Shown in pieces: positions 24,056 to 32,180 of a DNA stretch of 44,314 nt. The notes under the pieces are model-generated. The model searched no databases. It was not told where the DNA came from and saw nothing but the letters and a program-made list of their open reading frames with translations. Positions within the stretch are counted from its first letter, which is position 1. Each line of letters starts with the position of its first letter. The stretch is from Candidatus Altarchaeota archaeon. GTDB taxonomy: Archaea > Altiarchaeota > Altiarchaeia > IMC4 > QMZM01. The DNA is taken from NCBI GenBank assembly GCA_016931955.1, contig JAFGDV010000043.1:1-44314 (forward strand). Direction: 5' to 3'. A program made the translations under genes and the position numbers.

Positions 24056-25097
24056 CTTTAACACCTCCTTTAGCTCTGTTGAATCCTTTAACAGCGACTG
24101 CTGTATTTTTCAGCAGCTGGAATGCGCTCTCCTGGTCAGGCCAGCCGCCTAGGCCGCAATCCGGTCCCGCATACATTATGCGTTCACCGAAGATTCTATA
24201 CGCTCTATCAAGCCTCCTACTGATCACTTCAGTAGACTCCGACAAGGACACCGCATCAACAGGATTTTTAGGTGAAGATTCCTTCTTCCCCCTATAATCC
24301 GCCACGATGCCGTAGATGTTGGTGCGGGAGACGCCGACACGGAGAAACTTGTCATATGACTCCAGATCCCTTAGATCGATTTCCCCAAGCGCCTTAGGGT
24401 CTTCGGCGGATTCTATGCCAATGACATCAATACCGTCGACCTCATACACTAAGTCTACACTGTTAGGGGAATGTATGTGGATCTGAACATCCAAGTCAAC
24501 GCCACCCACAGCAGTCTCCAGGGCAGATATCAAGTCGTCTCTATCAGCTACTATGTTGGGGTTCAATCCCAGAGAAGGCTCATCGATGCACACCGTCTTG
24601 GTCTTCAGATGCTTTTTATCCAGGATAGAGTTTTCGATAAATCGGGATACTGAATGGGCAAGATTCTGCAAAAGATCGCCTTGGACCTGCAATCCCGCCT
24701 TCGCCAGATAGAGCTCTAAAGGACCAGTAACACAAACGCGCAGCTCCAATGGGGTGCCGCCTTCTTTAAAGTGTTTTCTTGCGACGCCGTCCAAGGCAGA
24801 GACCTCAGGTATTACTGCATATTTTTTCCTTACAACCCAAGGCTCCTCAGGCTCACAGAAATCTTCTATGATTTCGGAAAAGCTGGAGATCATGTCCATC
24901 ACCTGAGGAAAATTAGGCCTCACAATGCCTGAATCGATCTTCTCCCGCATCATCTCGGAGACCACTTCATTAAATTGTTTTTTCCCAGAATCGGATGCTT
25001 CACCTCGGACCATTGCTAAACCAATGCCCTGAAGCCTTTTTTTATCAACATCCGCTGGGAGGGGGAAGCTCCCGATGTCATCTGATAGTATACTCAT
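24042..25097 (-). CDS. Core-MetE-like methionine synthase / cobalamin methyltransferase
   Basis: The 351-residue protein resembles the C-terminal barrel of MetE (archaeal 'core MetE'): it begins with DDIGSFPLP and contains IDEPSLG, QIHIHS, VIGIESAEDP and the late PDCGLGGWP. In archaea, such proteins (for example the Methanothermobacter enzyme) move methyl from methylcobalamin or another methyl-corrinoid to homocysteine. Of the usual zinc ligands His-Cys-Glu-Cys, the second Cys aligns with Pro here (HIHSPNS rather than a HxC site), while the His, Glu and late Cys remain. It diverges from a presumed vitamin transporter across a palindromic operator. Confidence 0.78.
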   Translation of the reverse strand: MSILSDDIGSFPLPADVDKKRLQGIGLAMVRGEASDSGKKQFNEVVSEMMREKIDSGIVRPNFPQVMDMISSFSEIIEDFCEPEEPWVVRKKYAVIPEVSALDGVARKHFKEGGTPLELRVCVTGPLELYLAKAGLQVQGDLLQNLAHSVSRFIENSILDKKHLKTKTVCIDEPSLGLNPNIVADRDDLISALETAVGGVDLDVQIHIHSPNSVDLVYEVDGIDVIGIESAEDPKALGEIDLRDLESYDKFLRVGVSRTNIYGIVADYRGKKESSPKNPVDAVSLSESTEVISRRLDRAYRIFGERIMYAGPDCGLGGWPDQESAFQLLKNTAVAVKGFNRAKGGVKDALS

Positions 25098-25134
25098 GTT
25101 GTTTATCTATTGATGTGGTAGGTTAAATCCCATC

Positions 25135-25153
25135 GTTGGCTATTTTATCCAAC
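25135..25153. promoter_or_regulatory. 19-bp imperfect palindrome in divergent promoter (copy 1)
   Basis: GTTGGCTATTTTATCCAAC matches the perfect palindrome at 25762-25780 in 16 of 19 positions. It sits next to a TATA element for the plus-strand transporter gene (about 25155-25163) and a TATA-like stretch for the minus-strand MetE-like gene (about 25121-25130). The plus-strand spacing predicts a leaderless transcript beginning near the ATG at 25186. Confidence 0.7.
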
Positions 25154-25185
25154 AGTATTTATAGAAAAACGCAGAATTATTAAAC

Positions 25186-25719
25186 ATGAAAGGATTCAAT
25201 CCAGGGATCCTGTCAGGCAGCATCCTGGCTATCGCAGGTTTAAGGCTGATGATGGCACCCTACCCCAACATAGAACCCATAATGTTCTTTGTGTTAACAA
25301 CAGCATTAGTCTTCGGTCCACTGGCTGGATTCCTGCTCGGCCTGGGGACGATGATAGTGTCAGACTTCTACATAGGCCTCTTGGGTCCGTGGACATTGTA
25401 TACATCATTCACCTACGGCATGGTTGGGCTGGCGGCTGGATTCATCGGCTTGAAAAAGAAGGAATGGAACCGCACAGGATTAACTTTGTTGGCCTTCGCG
25501 TTGACAGTATTCTATGACATGGTGACGGCGACATTCTGGGCCCTGCAGACCCTACAGCCACTGACGATAGTATACGCACTACAGATTCCATTCACTTTGC
25601 TGCACCTGAGTAACTGCGTTTTCGTCTGCATTTTCGCTCCATACATGATGAAGGCCTTCGAGACTGTGAAGGATTTTTCGATCACAGGCTGCTTTAAGAG
25701 GTTTTGGTCATATGTCTGA
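25186..25719 (+). CDS. ECF-transporter S-component-like membrane protein
   Basis: The 177-residue protein has about five to six hydrophobic helices and an N-terminal segment, GSILAIAGLRLMMAPYPNIEPIMFFVLTTALVFGP, that resembles substrate-binding S components of ECF vitamin transporters. It probably captures a vitamin or metal and works with a shared ECF energising module encoded elsewhere. Its neighbours, a MetE-like enzyme and transcobalamin-like DUF4430 proteins, suggest a corrinoid. No ribosome-binding site is seen, consistent with a leaderless mRNA. Confidence 0.7.
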   Translation: MKGFNPGILSGSILAIAGLRLMMAPYPNIEPIMFFVLTTALVFGPLAGFLLGLGTMIVSDFYIGLLGPWTLYTSFTYGMVGLAAGFIGLKKKEWNRTGLTLLAFALTVFYDMVTATFWALQTLQPLTIVYALQIPFTLLHLSNCVFVCIFAPYMMKAFETVKDFSITGCFKRFWSYV

Positions 25720-25761
25720 TGGTTTTGGTTTTTAAGGTTGATGGGGTAATAATTTAACAGG

Positions 25762-25780
25762 GTTGGATAAATTATCCAAC
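25762..25780. promoter_or_regulatory. 19-bp perfect palindrome (copy 2)
   Basis: GTTGGATAAATTATCCAAC has two 9-bp arms around one base. It lies between a TATA-like stretch (about 25747-25757) and the ATG of the first DUF4430 gene, so a bound protein would block initiation. It is the second copy of the element at 25135-25153. Confidence 0.75.
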
Positions 25781-25788
25781 TTGAGAGG

Positions 25789-26790
25789 ATGGATGGAAAA
25801 ACACTGATAACAGGCGTGGCATTGATACTCTTAATATCAAGCGTCAGCGCGATCAAAGTCGGTGTCATAGTAGAGTACCCAAATGGGGGAATACACAAGG
25901 AATGCATCACTGTGCAAGCATACGAGAATGGATACCAGGTAATGGAAAAAACCAGTCTAAGCCTAGACTGGAGCTTCCATGAACTATGGGGGCACAGCCT
26001 GTGCTCAATCAACGAAGTCGGCTGCCCATCAGAGAACTGCTGGTGCAACCCAGAATACTGGGGCTTCTACATAATGCACACCGGAGAAAACGAATGGACG
26101 TACTCACCAACAGGATTCGACGGAGGCTCATCCTGCGCGGAACACTACTGCGCACATGAAGGAGATTTGATAGGTTTAGCATACGGGGAATGGGGGACAA
26201 AACCTGAGACATTCATATTCAACGAAGTCTGCCCCACCTTATACAAGAGGGTAAGGGATCAGGTATTTAACATATCCATAGAGCCTGATGAGGCATACGC
26301 GACAGAGCCGGTAACGGTAACCGTTCTAGACAAAGACGAAGAACCCATACCAGAGGCCACAGTGGAGGTCTACGCCGGCAGGGCAGGAATATCAAAGCAC
26401 GTCTTTTCTGGGAAAACAGACGAAAACGGAGAAATAACATTCACCCTCCAAGAGGAAGGCGACTACGAAGTCAGAGTCAACGCAGCAGACTACCATCCAC
26501 CGCAAAAGTATGTGAGCCTGAAAGTCATGAGATTATCTACCACAACTACTACGACGACTATGACAACCTCGACAAGCACAACGACTACGACAACAAGAAC
26601 GACCACAAGCACAACAACGACCTCTACAAGCATTACTACAACATCAACTACAACGACGACAAGCACGACCACGACAATACAGAAGCCAGAGATCACCGGG
26701 AAGGCTATATCCAGTAGTGGATACGGCACATTGGTTGTGGCCCTCCTAGTCGTTGTCGCAATCTATGCAATATACGCTAAACAAATTTAA
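25789..26790 (+). CDS. Surface DUF4430 (transcobalamin-like) protein with Thr stalk
   Basis: The 333-residue protein has a signal peptide (residues 3-20) and a DUF4430 domain (about 22-145) with conserved Cys residues (KEC, SLC, EVGC, ENCWC, SSCAEHYC). A carboxypeptidase-regulatory-like beta domain follows (about 165-245: AYATEPVTVTVLDKDEEPIPEA), then a roughly 50-residue Thr/Ser stalk and a C-terminal transmembrane helix. DUF4430 is the beta domain of transcobalamin and intrinsic factor, so a corrinoid ligand is plausible but unproven. A GAGAGG site precedes the ATG, and the palindromic operator lies 9 bases upstream. Confidence 0.8.
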   Translation: MDGKTLITGVALILLISSVSAIKVGVIVEYPNGGIHKECITVQAYENGYQVMEKTSLSLDWSFHELWGHSLCSINEVGCPSENCWCNPEYWGFYIMHTGENEWTYSPTGFDGGSSCAEHYCAHEGDLIGLAYGEWGTKPETFIFNEVCPTLYKRVRDQVFNISIEPDEAYATEPVTVTVLDKDEEPIPEATVEVYAGRAGISKHVFSGKTDENGEITFTLQEEGDYEVRVNAADYHPPQKYVSLKVMRLSTTTTTTTMTTSTSTTTTTTRTTTSTTTTSTSITTTSTTTTTSTTTTIQKPEITGKAISSSGYGTLVVALLVVVAIYAIYAKQI

Positions 26791-26819
26791 TAGGGCGAAC
26801 CTGCATAGTATATAACATT

Positions 26820-27401
26820 ATGGCCCACAGGATCCCCCTACTTGTGATACTTTTTCTCGTCGCGGCTTCGGCGGATGCTGCCAGGGTGGGCGTCGTCGTC
26901 GAATTCCCCAACGGCGGAGTGTTCATGAAATGCGTTGACGTGGATGGGGGAGAGAACGCTTACAGGGTGATGCAGGAGACCGAGCTACCGATCACTTGGA
27001 CAGAACACGAAAACGGCCACAGCCTGTGCGCAATCCTGGACACCGGCTGCCTGGATACGGGATGCGTGTGCAAGACAAAATACTGGAACTTCTACGTGAA
27101 CCATGGGAGAGGATGGACTCACTCAAGCGTAGGATTAGATGGAGGCCCCTCATGCGAAGAACACTACTGCGCAAGAGACAGAGACATGATAGGCTTCACA
27201 TACGACGCATACGATAAAAAGCCTCCAGGGATAGGATACAGAGAAGTCTGCCCAGAGGAAAAAACTGAAGAGATGGAAGAGCCTGACATCATGGGTAGGG
27301 TCATCTCGTACCCTACGGAGAACGCCGGCTACATCACAGCAATAATCCTGCTGCTCCTCTTGACGGCGTACTTCATCTATAAGCCTTGGAACTATATTTA
27401 G
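26820..27401 (+). CDS. Membrane-anchored DUF4430 protein, second copy
   Basis: The 193-residue paralogue has a signal (residues 5-20), one DUF4430 domain with the same cysteine set (MKC, SLC, DTGC, DTGCVC, PSCEEHYC, EVCP) and a C-terminal transmembrane helix, but no beta domain or Thr stalk. It starts 30 bases after the first copy and lacks its own palindrome, so co-transcription is likely. The pair may be a long-arm and short-arm version of the same receptor. Confidence 0.8.
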   Translation: MAHRIPLLVILFLVAASADAARVGVVVEFPNGGVFMKCVDVDGGENAYRVMQETELPITWTEHENGHSLCAILDTGCLDTGCVCKTKYWNFYVNHGRGWTHSSVGLDGGPSCEEHYCARDRDMIGFTYDAYDKKPPGIGYREVCPEEKTEEMEEPDIMGRVISYPTENAGYITAIILLLLLTAYFIYKPWNYI

Positions 27402-27431
27402 TCTGCCTCTTAAATCATATACGGTGAGAAA

Positions 27432-28841
27432 ATGGTGGAAAGGGTAGGCATATTAGTCATCAGCTACGGTTCACGGGCCGCCTCAATGATAGACGCATTC
27501 TCTAGGAGCGAAAAATACGAAGTAGAATTGTACATAGCAGACAAACAAAAGAATCCATTCAACCTGGAAAAAGCAACAGTGCATAAGGTCATACCCGATC
27601 TAGACATTGAAAAGATCATCGAATTCACTAAAAGACATAAAGACTGCATAGACTTCGGAATATGCGGGCCAGAGGGGCCGATAATAGAAGGCATCAGAGA
27701 CAGGATAGAGGGGGAATTCAATATCCCGTTAATCTGCCCGACCAAGGAGTACGCCCTCGAAGTAAGCAAGGTCGCCCAAAGACACCTCCTAGAGGAAAGC
27801 TGCCCGGAAACCAATCCCAGATTCAAGGTCTTCGAGAAATCAGGGTACAAGAACGAGAAAGAGGTAAAAAAAGCGGTCTGGAAGTGGCTGGATGAGCTCA
27901 AAAACCAGGCGGCTGTGAAACCAGACAGGCCAGGATACGGTAAAGGCGTCGGCGTCTGGGGAGACCACTTCAGGTGCAGGAGGGAGCTCTTCGACCACTT
28001 CATGTCAATATACGAGCACGACGCAGTGATAATAGAGGAGAAAATAGATGGAGAAGAATCATCCTTCCAGTGCTTCTGCGACGGAAAAAATATTGTTCCT
28101 TTACCTGACACCAGAGACTACAAGAGGGCGTTCGAAGGAGACCTGGGACCGAACACCGGCGGCATGGGCTGCTACAAAGACTACGGAGACTACCTGCCCT
28201 TCATGACCAAGAAAGACAGGGAAGACGAACTTGATGCAGTAAACAAGATATTCAAGAAGATGAAGGCTGAAGGGGCAGGAGACGGTCTAAGGGGGATACC
28301 ATTCTATGTTGCATTCATCCACTCAAAGGAGGGAGCGAAGATCCTCGAAATAAACTCGAGAGGCGGAGACCCGGAAATAGCCGCATTAATGCCTCTGCTA
28401 GAAGACGACTTCATAGACGTCTGTTATTCAATGATCGAAGGAAAACTGAAGAAAGTCAACGTTGACCCAAGGGCGGTGGTATTAACCTACAAGGTGCCCC
28501 CAAGCTACGGCGGATTCATGAGTAGATTCCACGAAGAAGTGGATGAGGGGGAGGTTGGGATTGCCGCGGACCTCACTCCAGCGTACAGGCTGAGGGAAAA
28601 ATACGGAGACGATCTAAGGGTCTACCCCGGTTCCATGGAGCTCCGAGACGGACAGACCTTTCCGGGGAAATCAAGGGCAGTATGCTGTGTAGGGATAGCT
28701 GAGAGCATAGAGAAGGCCAGATTCATCTCACAGGAGGGCATAAGATCCATAAAGGGGGGAGCCCTCTGGTTCAGAGACGACGTAGCCTCCTCAGAACACA
28801 TCAACAAGAGCATAACACATATGAAGGAGTTAAGGGCTTAA
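27432..28841 (+). CDS. purD: Phosphoribosylamine-glycine ligase
   Basis: The 469-residue ATP-grasp enzyme matches PurD of purine synthesis: an N-terminal domain with FGICGPEGPIIEGI, the GDHFRCRRELFDHF segment, GEESSFQCFCDG, GDLGPNTGGMGCY and the C-terminal FLEINSRGGDPE-like metal site (ILEINSRGGDPEIAALMPLL). The N-terminus and parts of the middle are divergent from bacterial PurD, as is common in archaea. GTGAG precedes the ATG. Its stop overlaps that of the convergent lipoprotein gene. Confidence 0.9.
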   Translation: MVERVGILVISYGSRAASMIDAFSRSEKYEVELYIADKQKNPFNLEKATVHKVIPDLDIEKIIEFTKRHKDCIDFGICGPEGPIIEGIRDRIEGEFNIPLICPTKEYALEVSKVAQRHLLEESCPETNPRFKVFEKSGYKNEKEVKKAVWKWLDELKNQAAVKPDRPGYGKGVGVWGDHFRCRRELFDHFMSIYEHDAVIIEEKIDGEESSFQCFCDGKNIVPLPDTRDYKRAFEGDLGPNTGGMGCYKDYGDYLPFMTKKDREDELDAVNKIFKKMKAEGAGDGLRGIPFYVAFIHSKEGAKILEINSRGGDPEIAALMPLLEDDFIDVCYSMIEGKLKKVNVDPRAVVLTYKVPPSYGGFMSRFHEEVDEGEVGIAADLTPAYRLREKYGDDLRVYPGSMELRDGQTFPGKSRAVCCVGIAESIEKARFISQEGIRSIKGGALWFRDDVASSEHINKSITHMKELRA

Positions 28842-29452
28842 GGCTTACAGACACCACACGGAACATAGCCTTCGCTTTCGGCATCTTCTCTGGAAGAAAA
28901 ACAGACAATGTTCTCGGGCTTGATCTTCTTAGCATAGCGACAGTCGCAGTTGTGATATTTATCCGATGATAAGCTGCCGACAAAATTTGTTCCAGGAGGA
29001 CAGCTGAGAGCAGAGCAAGAATCATTGGGCTGCGTCGAGGTAGTAGTTGTTGTGGTGGAAGTCGTAGTTGTGGTAGTGGTGGAGGTGCAGGCCGACATCC
29101 TTGTCGTTGTAATCCAGTCCAGGGTAGATGTTGTTGTCGTATCTGCTGGTTGGGGGCACTTCTGGGATTCATTTACTATGGAGCCGTCATAACATACGTA
29201 TCTCAGAACCTTCACCAATTGAGGCTCTACTCTGGGGCATTCCTCAGGACTTCCTTCAATGGTTCCGCCGGGGCACACGTAGTTTATAACATCAACCTTC
29301 TCCGGCTTCTCTATCTCACACCTCCCAGGATCAGATACTATGCTCCTGTCAGGGCACACGTAGTTCACAACAGAAGAGGTTCTGGTTTTCTCGGTGACGC
29401 AGGCTGCTAGGAGGGCTAATATCAAGAGGAATGGGATGGCTCTGATCTCCAT
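28838..29452 (-). CDS. Cys-rich lipoprotein with three YVC repeats and an Ada-like zinc site
   Basis: The 204-residue lipoprotein (start ATG at 29452, lipobox LLAAC) has three copies of a roughly 30-residue motif: NYVCPDRSIVSDPGRC, NYVCPGGTIEGSPEEC and RYVCYDGSIVNESQKC. A Thr stalk follows. The C-terminal module (about 160-204) has spacing resembling the Ada zinc-binding domain: CDCRYAKKI, then FSSREDAESEGYVPCGVC. In known proteins this module occurs next to nucleases and in DNA-repair Ada; here it is exported, so a different role is likely. An earlier in-frame ATG at 29485 overlaps the upstream gene and would spoil the signal. Confidence 0.78.
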   Translation of the reverse strand: MEIRAIPFLLILALLAACVTEKTRTSSVVNYVCPDRSIVSDPGRCEIEKPEKVDVINYVCPGGTIEGSPEECPRVEPQLVKVLRYVCYDGSIVNESQKCPQPADTTTTSTLDWITTTRMSACTSTTTTTTTSTTTTTTSTQPNDSCSALSCPPGTNFVGSLSSDKYHNCDCRYAKKIKPENIVCFSSREDAESEGYVPCGVCKP

Positions 29453-29468
29453 ATAATACTTTATATTT

Positions 29469-30215
29469 CTAAATAAAAATATCAAGATAATTCCCTACAA
29501 AGGCTGCTGCCAGACCACCCGCAGTCGTCGCGATAAAATTCGTCAAATGCTTGTCTAATCTCTTCCTCTCCACAGTAGCACCAATAAAGCTGTCCACATT
29601 ACAACCAAGAAAACCGGCGAAAGCACCAATAAAGAGCACCCCCAAATGTCTACCAAACAACAAGGGAATAGAGGATATCAATGCTGCACCGACCAAGGCA
29701 GCAATTAATCCATAAATAGAAACAGCGCCGCTCCTGCCGACCTCCACCCTCTTCCAGGAGGTTATAAGCCAAGGACGCTTCTCATGGGCCTGACCCACCT
29801 CGGTCGCGAAGGTGTCAGCCATCGCCGTAGCCATGGAACCGACAACGGCGAAGAGCAAAGCAGGCAGACCAGTGAAAAAGAACAAGATAGAGAATATGGT
29901 GGCTGCGCCACCGTTACCGAACACGTTACGGAAGGATCTGACCCCCTCAGCAACCCGATACCCCTCCTTAACCGAGTACTTATATTTGGTGACAAGGTTG
30001 CCAAAAACAAAAAACCCTATCACAAGATATAGGAGAGGCCAATCCTCCAGCAGAGAAAATATGACGACCAAGCCAACAAATCCTGAAGCAATCAAAGCAG
30101 AGAAGTCAATCTTCCCCATCCAATAAGCCGACACAATAACTAAGATAGAAAGAAACACAGTCAACAAAAAATAAGGGTCAAGGTAATCCATCCTAAGTTT
30201 AAGATAGGGATTCAT
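29469..30215 (-). CDS. DUF92-family membrane protein
   Basis: The 248-residue polytopic protein matches DUF92: the FRNVFGNGGAATIFS segment, GSMATAMADTFATEVG, SWKRVEVGRSGAVSIYG and the C-terminal GCNVDSFIGATVERK. Plant VTE6, a phytyl-phosphate kinase, belongs to this family, so a role in isoprenoid-phosphate metabolism is possible. An ATG at codon 9 is an alternative start. A duplicate of the 3' end of the neighbouring gene lies directly before its start. Confidence 0.85.
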   Translation of the reverse strand: MNPYLKLRMDYLDPYFLLTVFLSILVIVSAYWMGKIDFSALIASGFVGLVVIFSLLEDWPLLYLVIGFFVFGNLVTKYKYSVKEGYRVAEGVRSFRNVFGNGGAATIFSILFFFTGLPALLFAVVGSMATAMADTFATEVGQAHEKRPWLITSWKRVEVGRSGAVSIYGLIAALVGAALISSIPLLFGRHLGVLFIGAFAGFLGCNVDSFIGATVERKRLDKHLTNFIATTAGGLAAAFVGNYLDIFI

Positions 30216-30218
30216 AGG

Positions 30219-30257
30219 TTAAAACAAGCCCTCATCCTGAACATAGTTCTTCCCCCA
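30219..30257 (-). pseudogene. Duplicated 3' end of the DHPS-like gene
   Basis: On the minus strand this stretch reads WGKNYVQDEGLF and a stop. It repeats the last 11 residues of the gene at 30357-31883 (GKNYVQDEDLF). Over the 12 codons (including the stop) there are seven base differences, and only one changes an amino acid. The copies are separated by about 100 bases that begin with a hairpin. The DUF92 gene starts three bases after this remnant's stop. Confidence 0.75.
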
Positions 30258-30258
30258 G

Positions 30259-30279
30259 CAAACTTTTCTTAAAAGTTTG
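30259..30279. repeat. Perfect 9-bp hairpin with 3-base loop
   Basis: The arms CAAACTTTT and AAAAGTTTG surround CTT. It is built like the hairpins at 38060-38166 (CTTTT/AAAAG core, 3-base loop). The rest of 30280-30356 is noncoding as far as I can see, ending in an A-run. Confidence 0.6.
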
Positions 30280-30356
30280 ATCAAAACAGGCACAGCACAT
30301 GCTTCGCTTGGCTGCGCTACCTCTTTTTTCTGGCACGACTTTATAATAAAAAAAAC

Positions 30357-31883
30357 CTAAAACAGGTCCTCGTCTTGAACATAGTTTTTGCCGGTTCTGA
30401 GGGCTATCTCCGCCTTCTCCAGTTCCCTGCCTAAGTAGGCTGCATGATAGAGGCTTTTCACCAAGCCCCTGAATATGATCTCCTTGTAGATTTGTTCTGC
30501 CCTATGTCCAGTGAATTTCAGTCTGGGTTCATCGTCTCTGTAAAAGACTACCTCGATGTTGCCAGAGATATATATGCTAAAAGAACATTCCTCCAGACCA
30601 TAATCGCTGACGGAGGCGGCCTCGATGGCCTTCAAAGCAGCCTCGCCAGGATTCCGTAAAATCCCAGGACTTCTCTTATCTTTAAGGGAGAGCAGGTCAA
30701 TGCCGAGATCCTTCGGCGCTTGCCCTCTTTTCTTTGAGAGATACATCATCTTAGCAGCCTTAGAAAGCTCCCCAACGGCGCCCTTCGTCTTACAGCTTGC
30801 TTCGGTCGAGAAAAGCAAGTCAACACCTAGCTCAGATGCAATGGATGCCAGCAGGGCATTAACGCCGAGTGAGTCAGCATCCAGCAACTCGGTGACGTTG
30901 CCACAACCCATCATCATAGGAATCTTTGAGTGTTTAGCCCTGAATTCATGGAATATCTGCAGTGAGTTCACCAAGCCGAGGTTCGGAGGATCCAACACTA
31001 AGTCTACTATGTATTTCCTGAAGCCAATATCCTCGAGCCTCTGGATTAAAGACTCGACAAGGGAGATCCTCTCACTGACTCCCTGGGGAACGCCTTTACT
31101 GTCCCTTGGTATGACTACCGCTGGGATATCCATGGAAGCCGCTACCTCATAGTTCGTCTGATCAAGGCTTAGGACTAGGTCAATACCGGAATCGACTGCA
31201 GACACTATCTCATTCGGATTAAGGGAGTCGATGCTTACCGGAACATCAACGACGGATTTAACGGCATCAACCAACCTGGGAACCTCCTTAGAGTAGTCCG
31301 CTCCATAGACCATCCCCAAATCCAATACTGAGGCGCCGGAGCCAACATAATAGGCGGCGGCCTTCTCCACTTCAGGATCGCTCAACTTAGGGGCGTTGGG
31401 GATCTCAGCAATAACATGCATCACCCCAGTTCCGAGAAAGACTGGCTTTCTGTCCCCAATACGCAGAACAGAGCCATCGGTTGAGGAATAGGCCCTTATG
31501 AGTTCTGATTCGATGCTAGCTCTAAGCTCCTTCCTTAACAGCTCGTCTGCGGGCGTCTCCTCAGAAAGCCTCAGATCAGTTTTGGATAACAGAGCAAGAA
31601 CCTGAGGCAGATCAGAGAAGTGCTTAGGTCCCTTGACACAGGGAATACGGAAGGCTTTACTAAGCTCGGAAAGACCTCCTACAACAGAACCGGGCACTAT
31701 GATCAGAGACACATCATCCAAATCCAGACCAGAAAGCTCATCCAAGACAAGCTCGGGAGACAAAAAAGAGGCAACATCTGTGTTGCATACGTGAACCTTC
31801 ACAGGGAGAGGGGCTGAGTCCGCGGCTTCTTTAACCGCCGACGAAGCATCCCGCCCAGTCAAGAGGAGAATGTGCTTTTTCAT
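30357..31883 (-). CDS. Dihydropteroate-synthase-like protein (archaeal, DUF4346)
   Basis: The 508-residue protein has an N-terminal region unique to archaeal members, a central DHPS-like TIM barrel (about 165-400: GASVLDLGMVYGADYSKEVPRLVDAVKSVVDVPVSIDSLNPNEI, then VLDPPNLGL and MMMGCGNVTELLDADS) and a C-terminal DUF4346 region. From memory this is the family of 'dihydropteroate synthase-related' proteins found with tetrahydromethanopterin synthesis. It suggests that the organism makes methanopterin-type C1 carriers. The last 11 codons are duplicated downstream at 30219-30257. Confidence 0.85.
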   Translation of the reverse strand: MKKHILLLTGRDASSAVKEAADSAPLPVKVHVCNTDVASFLSPELVLDELSGLDLDDVSLIIVPGSVVGGLSELSKAFRIPCVKGPKHFSDLPQVLALLSKTDLRLSEETPADELLRKELRASIESELIRAYSSTDGSVLRIGDRKPVFLGTGVMHVIAEIPNAPKLSDPEVEKAAAYYVGSGASVLDLGMVYGADYSKEVPRLVDAVKSVVDVPVSIDSLNPNEIVSAVDSGIDLVLSLDQTNYEVAASMDIPAVVIPRDSKGVPQGVSERISLVESLIQRLEDIGFRKYIVDLVLDPPNLGLVNSLQIFHEFRAKHSKIPMMMGCGNVTELLDADSLGVNALLASIASELGVDLLFSTEASCKTKGAVGELSKAAKMMYLSKKRGQAPKDLGIDLLSLKDKRSPGILRNPGEAALKAIEAASVSDYGLEECSFSIYISGNIEVVFYRDDEPRLKFTGHRAEQIYKEIIFRGLVKSLYHAAYLGRELEKAEIALRTGKNYVQDEDLF

Positions 31884-31931
31884 TTACCTGCGGTTAATTA
31901 TTTTTGTCTGCTGGTAAATAATTAAGAGAAA

Positions 31932-32180
31932 ATGGATTACAAAGTCGAGGTAAGGATCGAACTAAAGCAGGGAGTAATCGACGCAGAAGGGGAGACAATC
32001 CAGAAATCGCTGAAGCTGCTGGGCTACCCCATCGAGAAGGTAAGCAGCGTAAAAGTCTACATAATAGAAGTAAAAGCAATCTCCAAGGAGGACGCAGAAA
32101 AAAAGATCAACGAAGCCTGCAGAAGACTTCTCGCAAACCCAGTAATACAGAACTATTCTCTAAGTGTGAAAAATGCCTGA
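31932..32180 (+). CDS. purS: Phosphoribosylformylglycinamidine synthase subunit PurS
   Basis: The 82-residue protein is a normal PurS: YKVEVRIELKQGVIDAEGETIQKSLKLLGYPIEKVSSVKVYIIEV. It bridges PurL and PurQ in the three-part FGAM synthase. It overlaps purL by 8 bases. It diverges from the DHPS-like gene across a 48-base spacer. Confidence 0.95.
   Translation: MDYKVEVRIELKQGVIDAEGETIQKSLKLLGYPIEKVSSVKVYIIEVKAISKEDAEKKINEACRRLLANPVIQNYSLSVKNA

Noticed and set aside
25098-25185. Cobalamin riboswitch before the transporter gene
   Set aside because: No B12-box-like sequence, and the transcript is probably leaderless, leaving no room for one.
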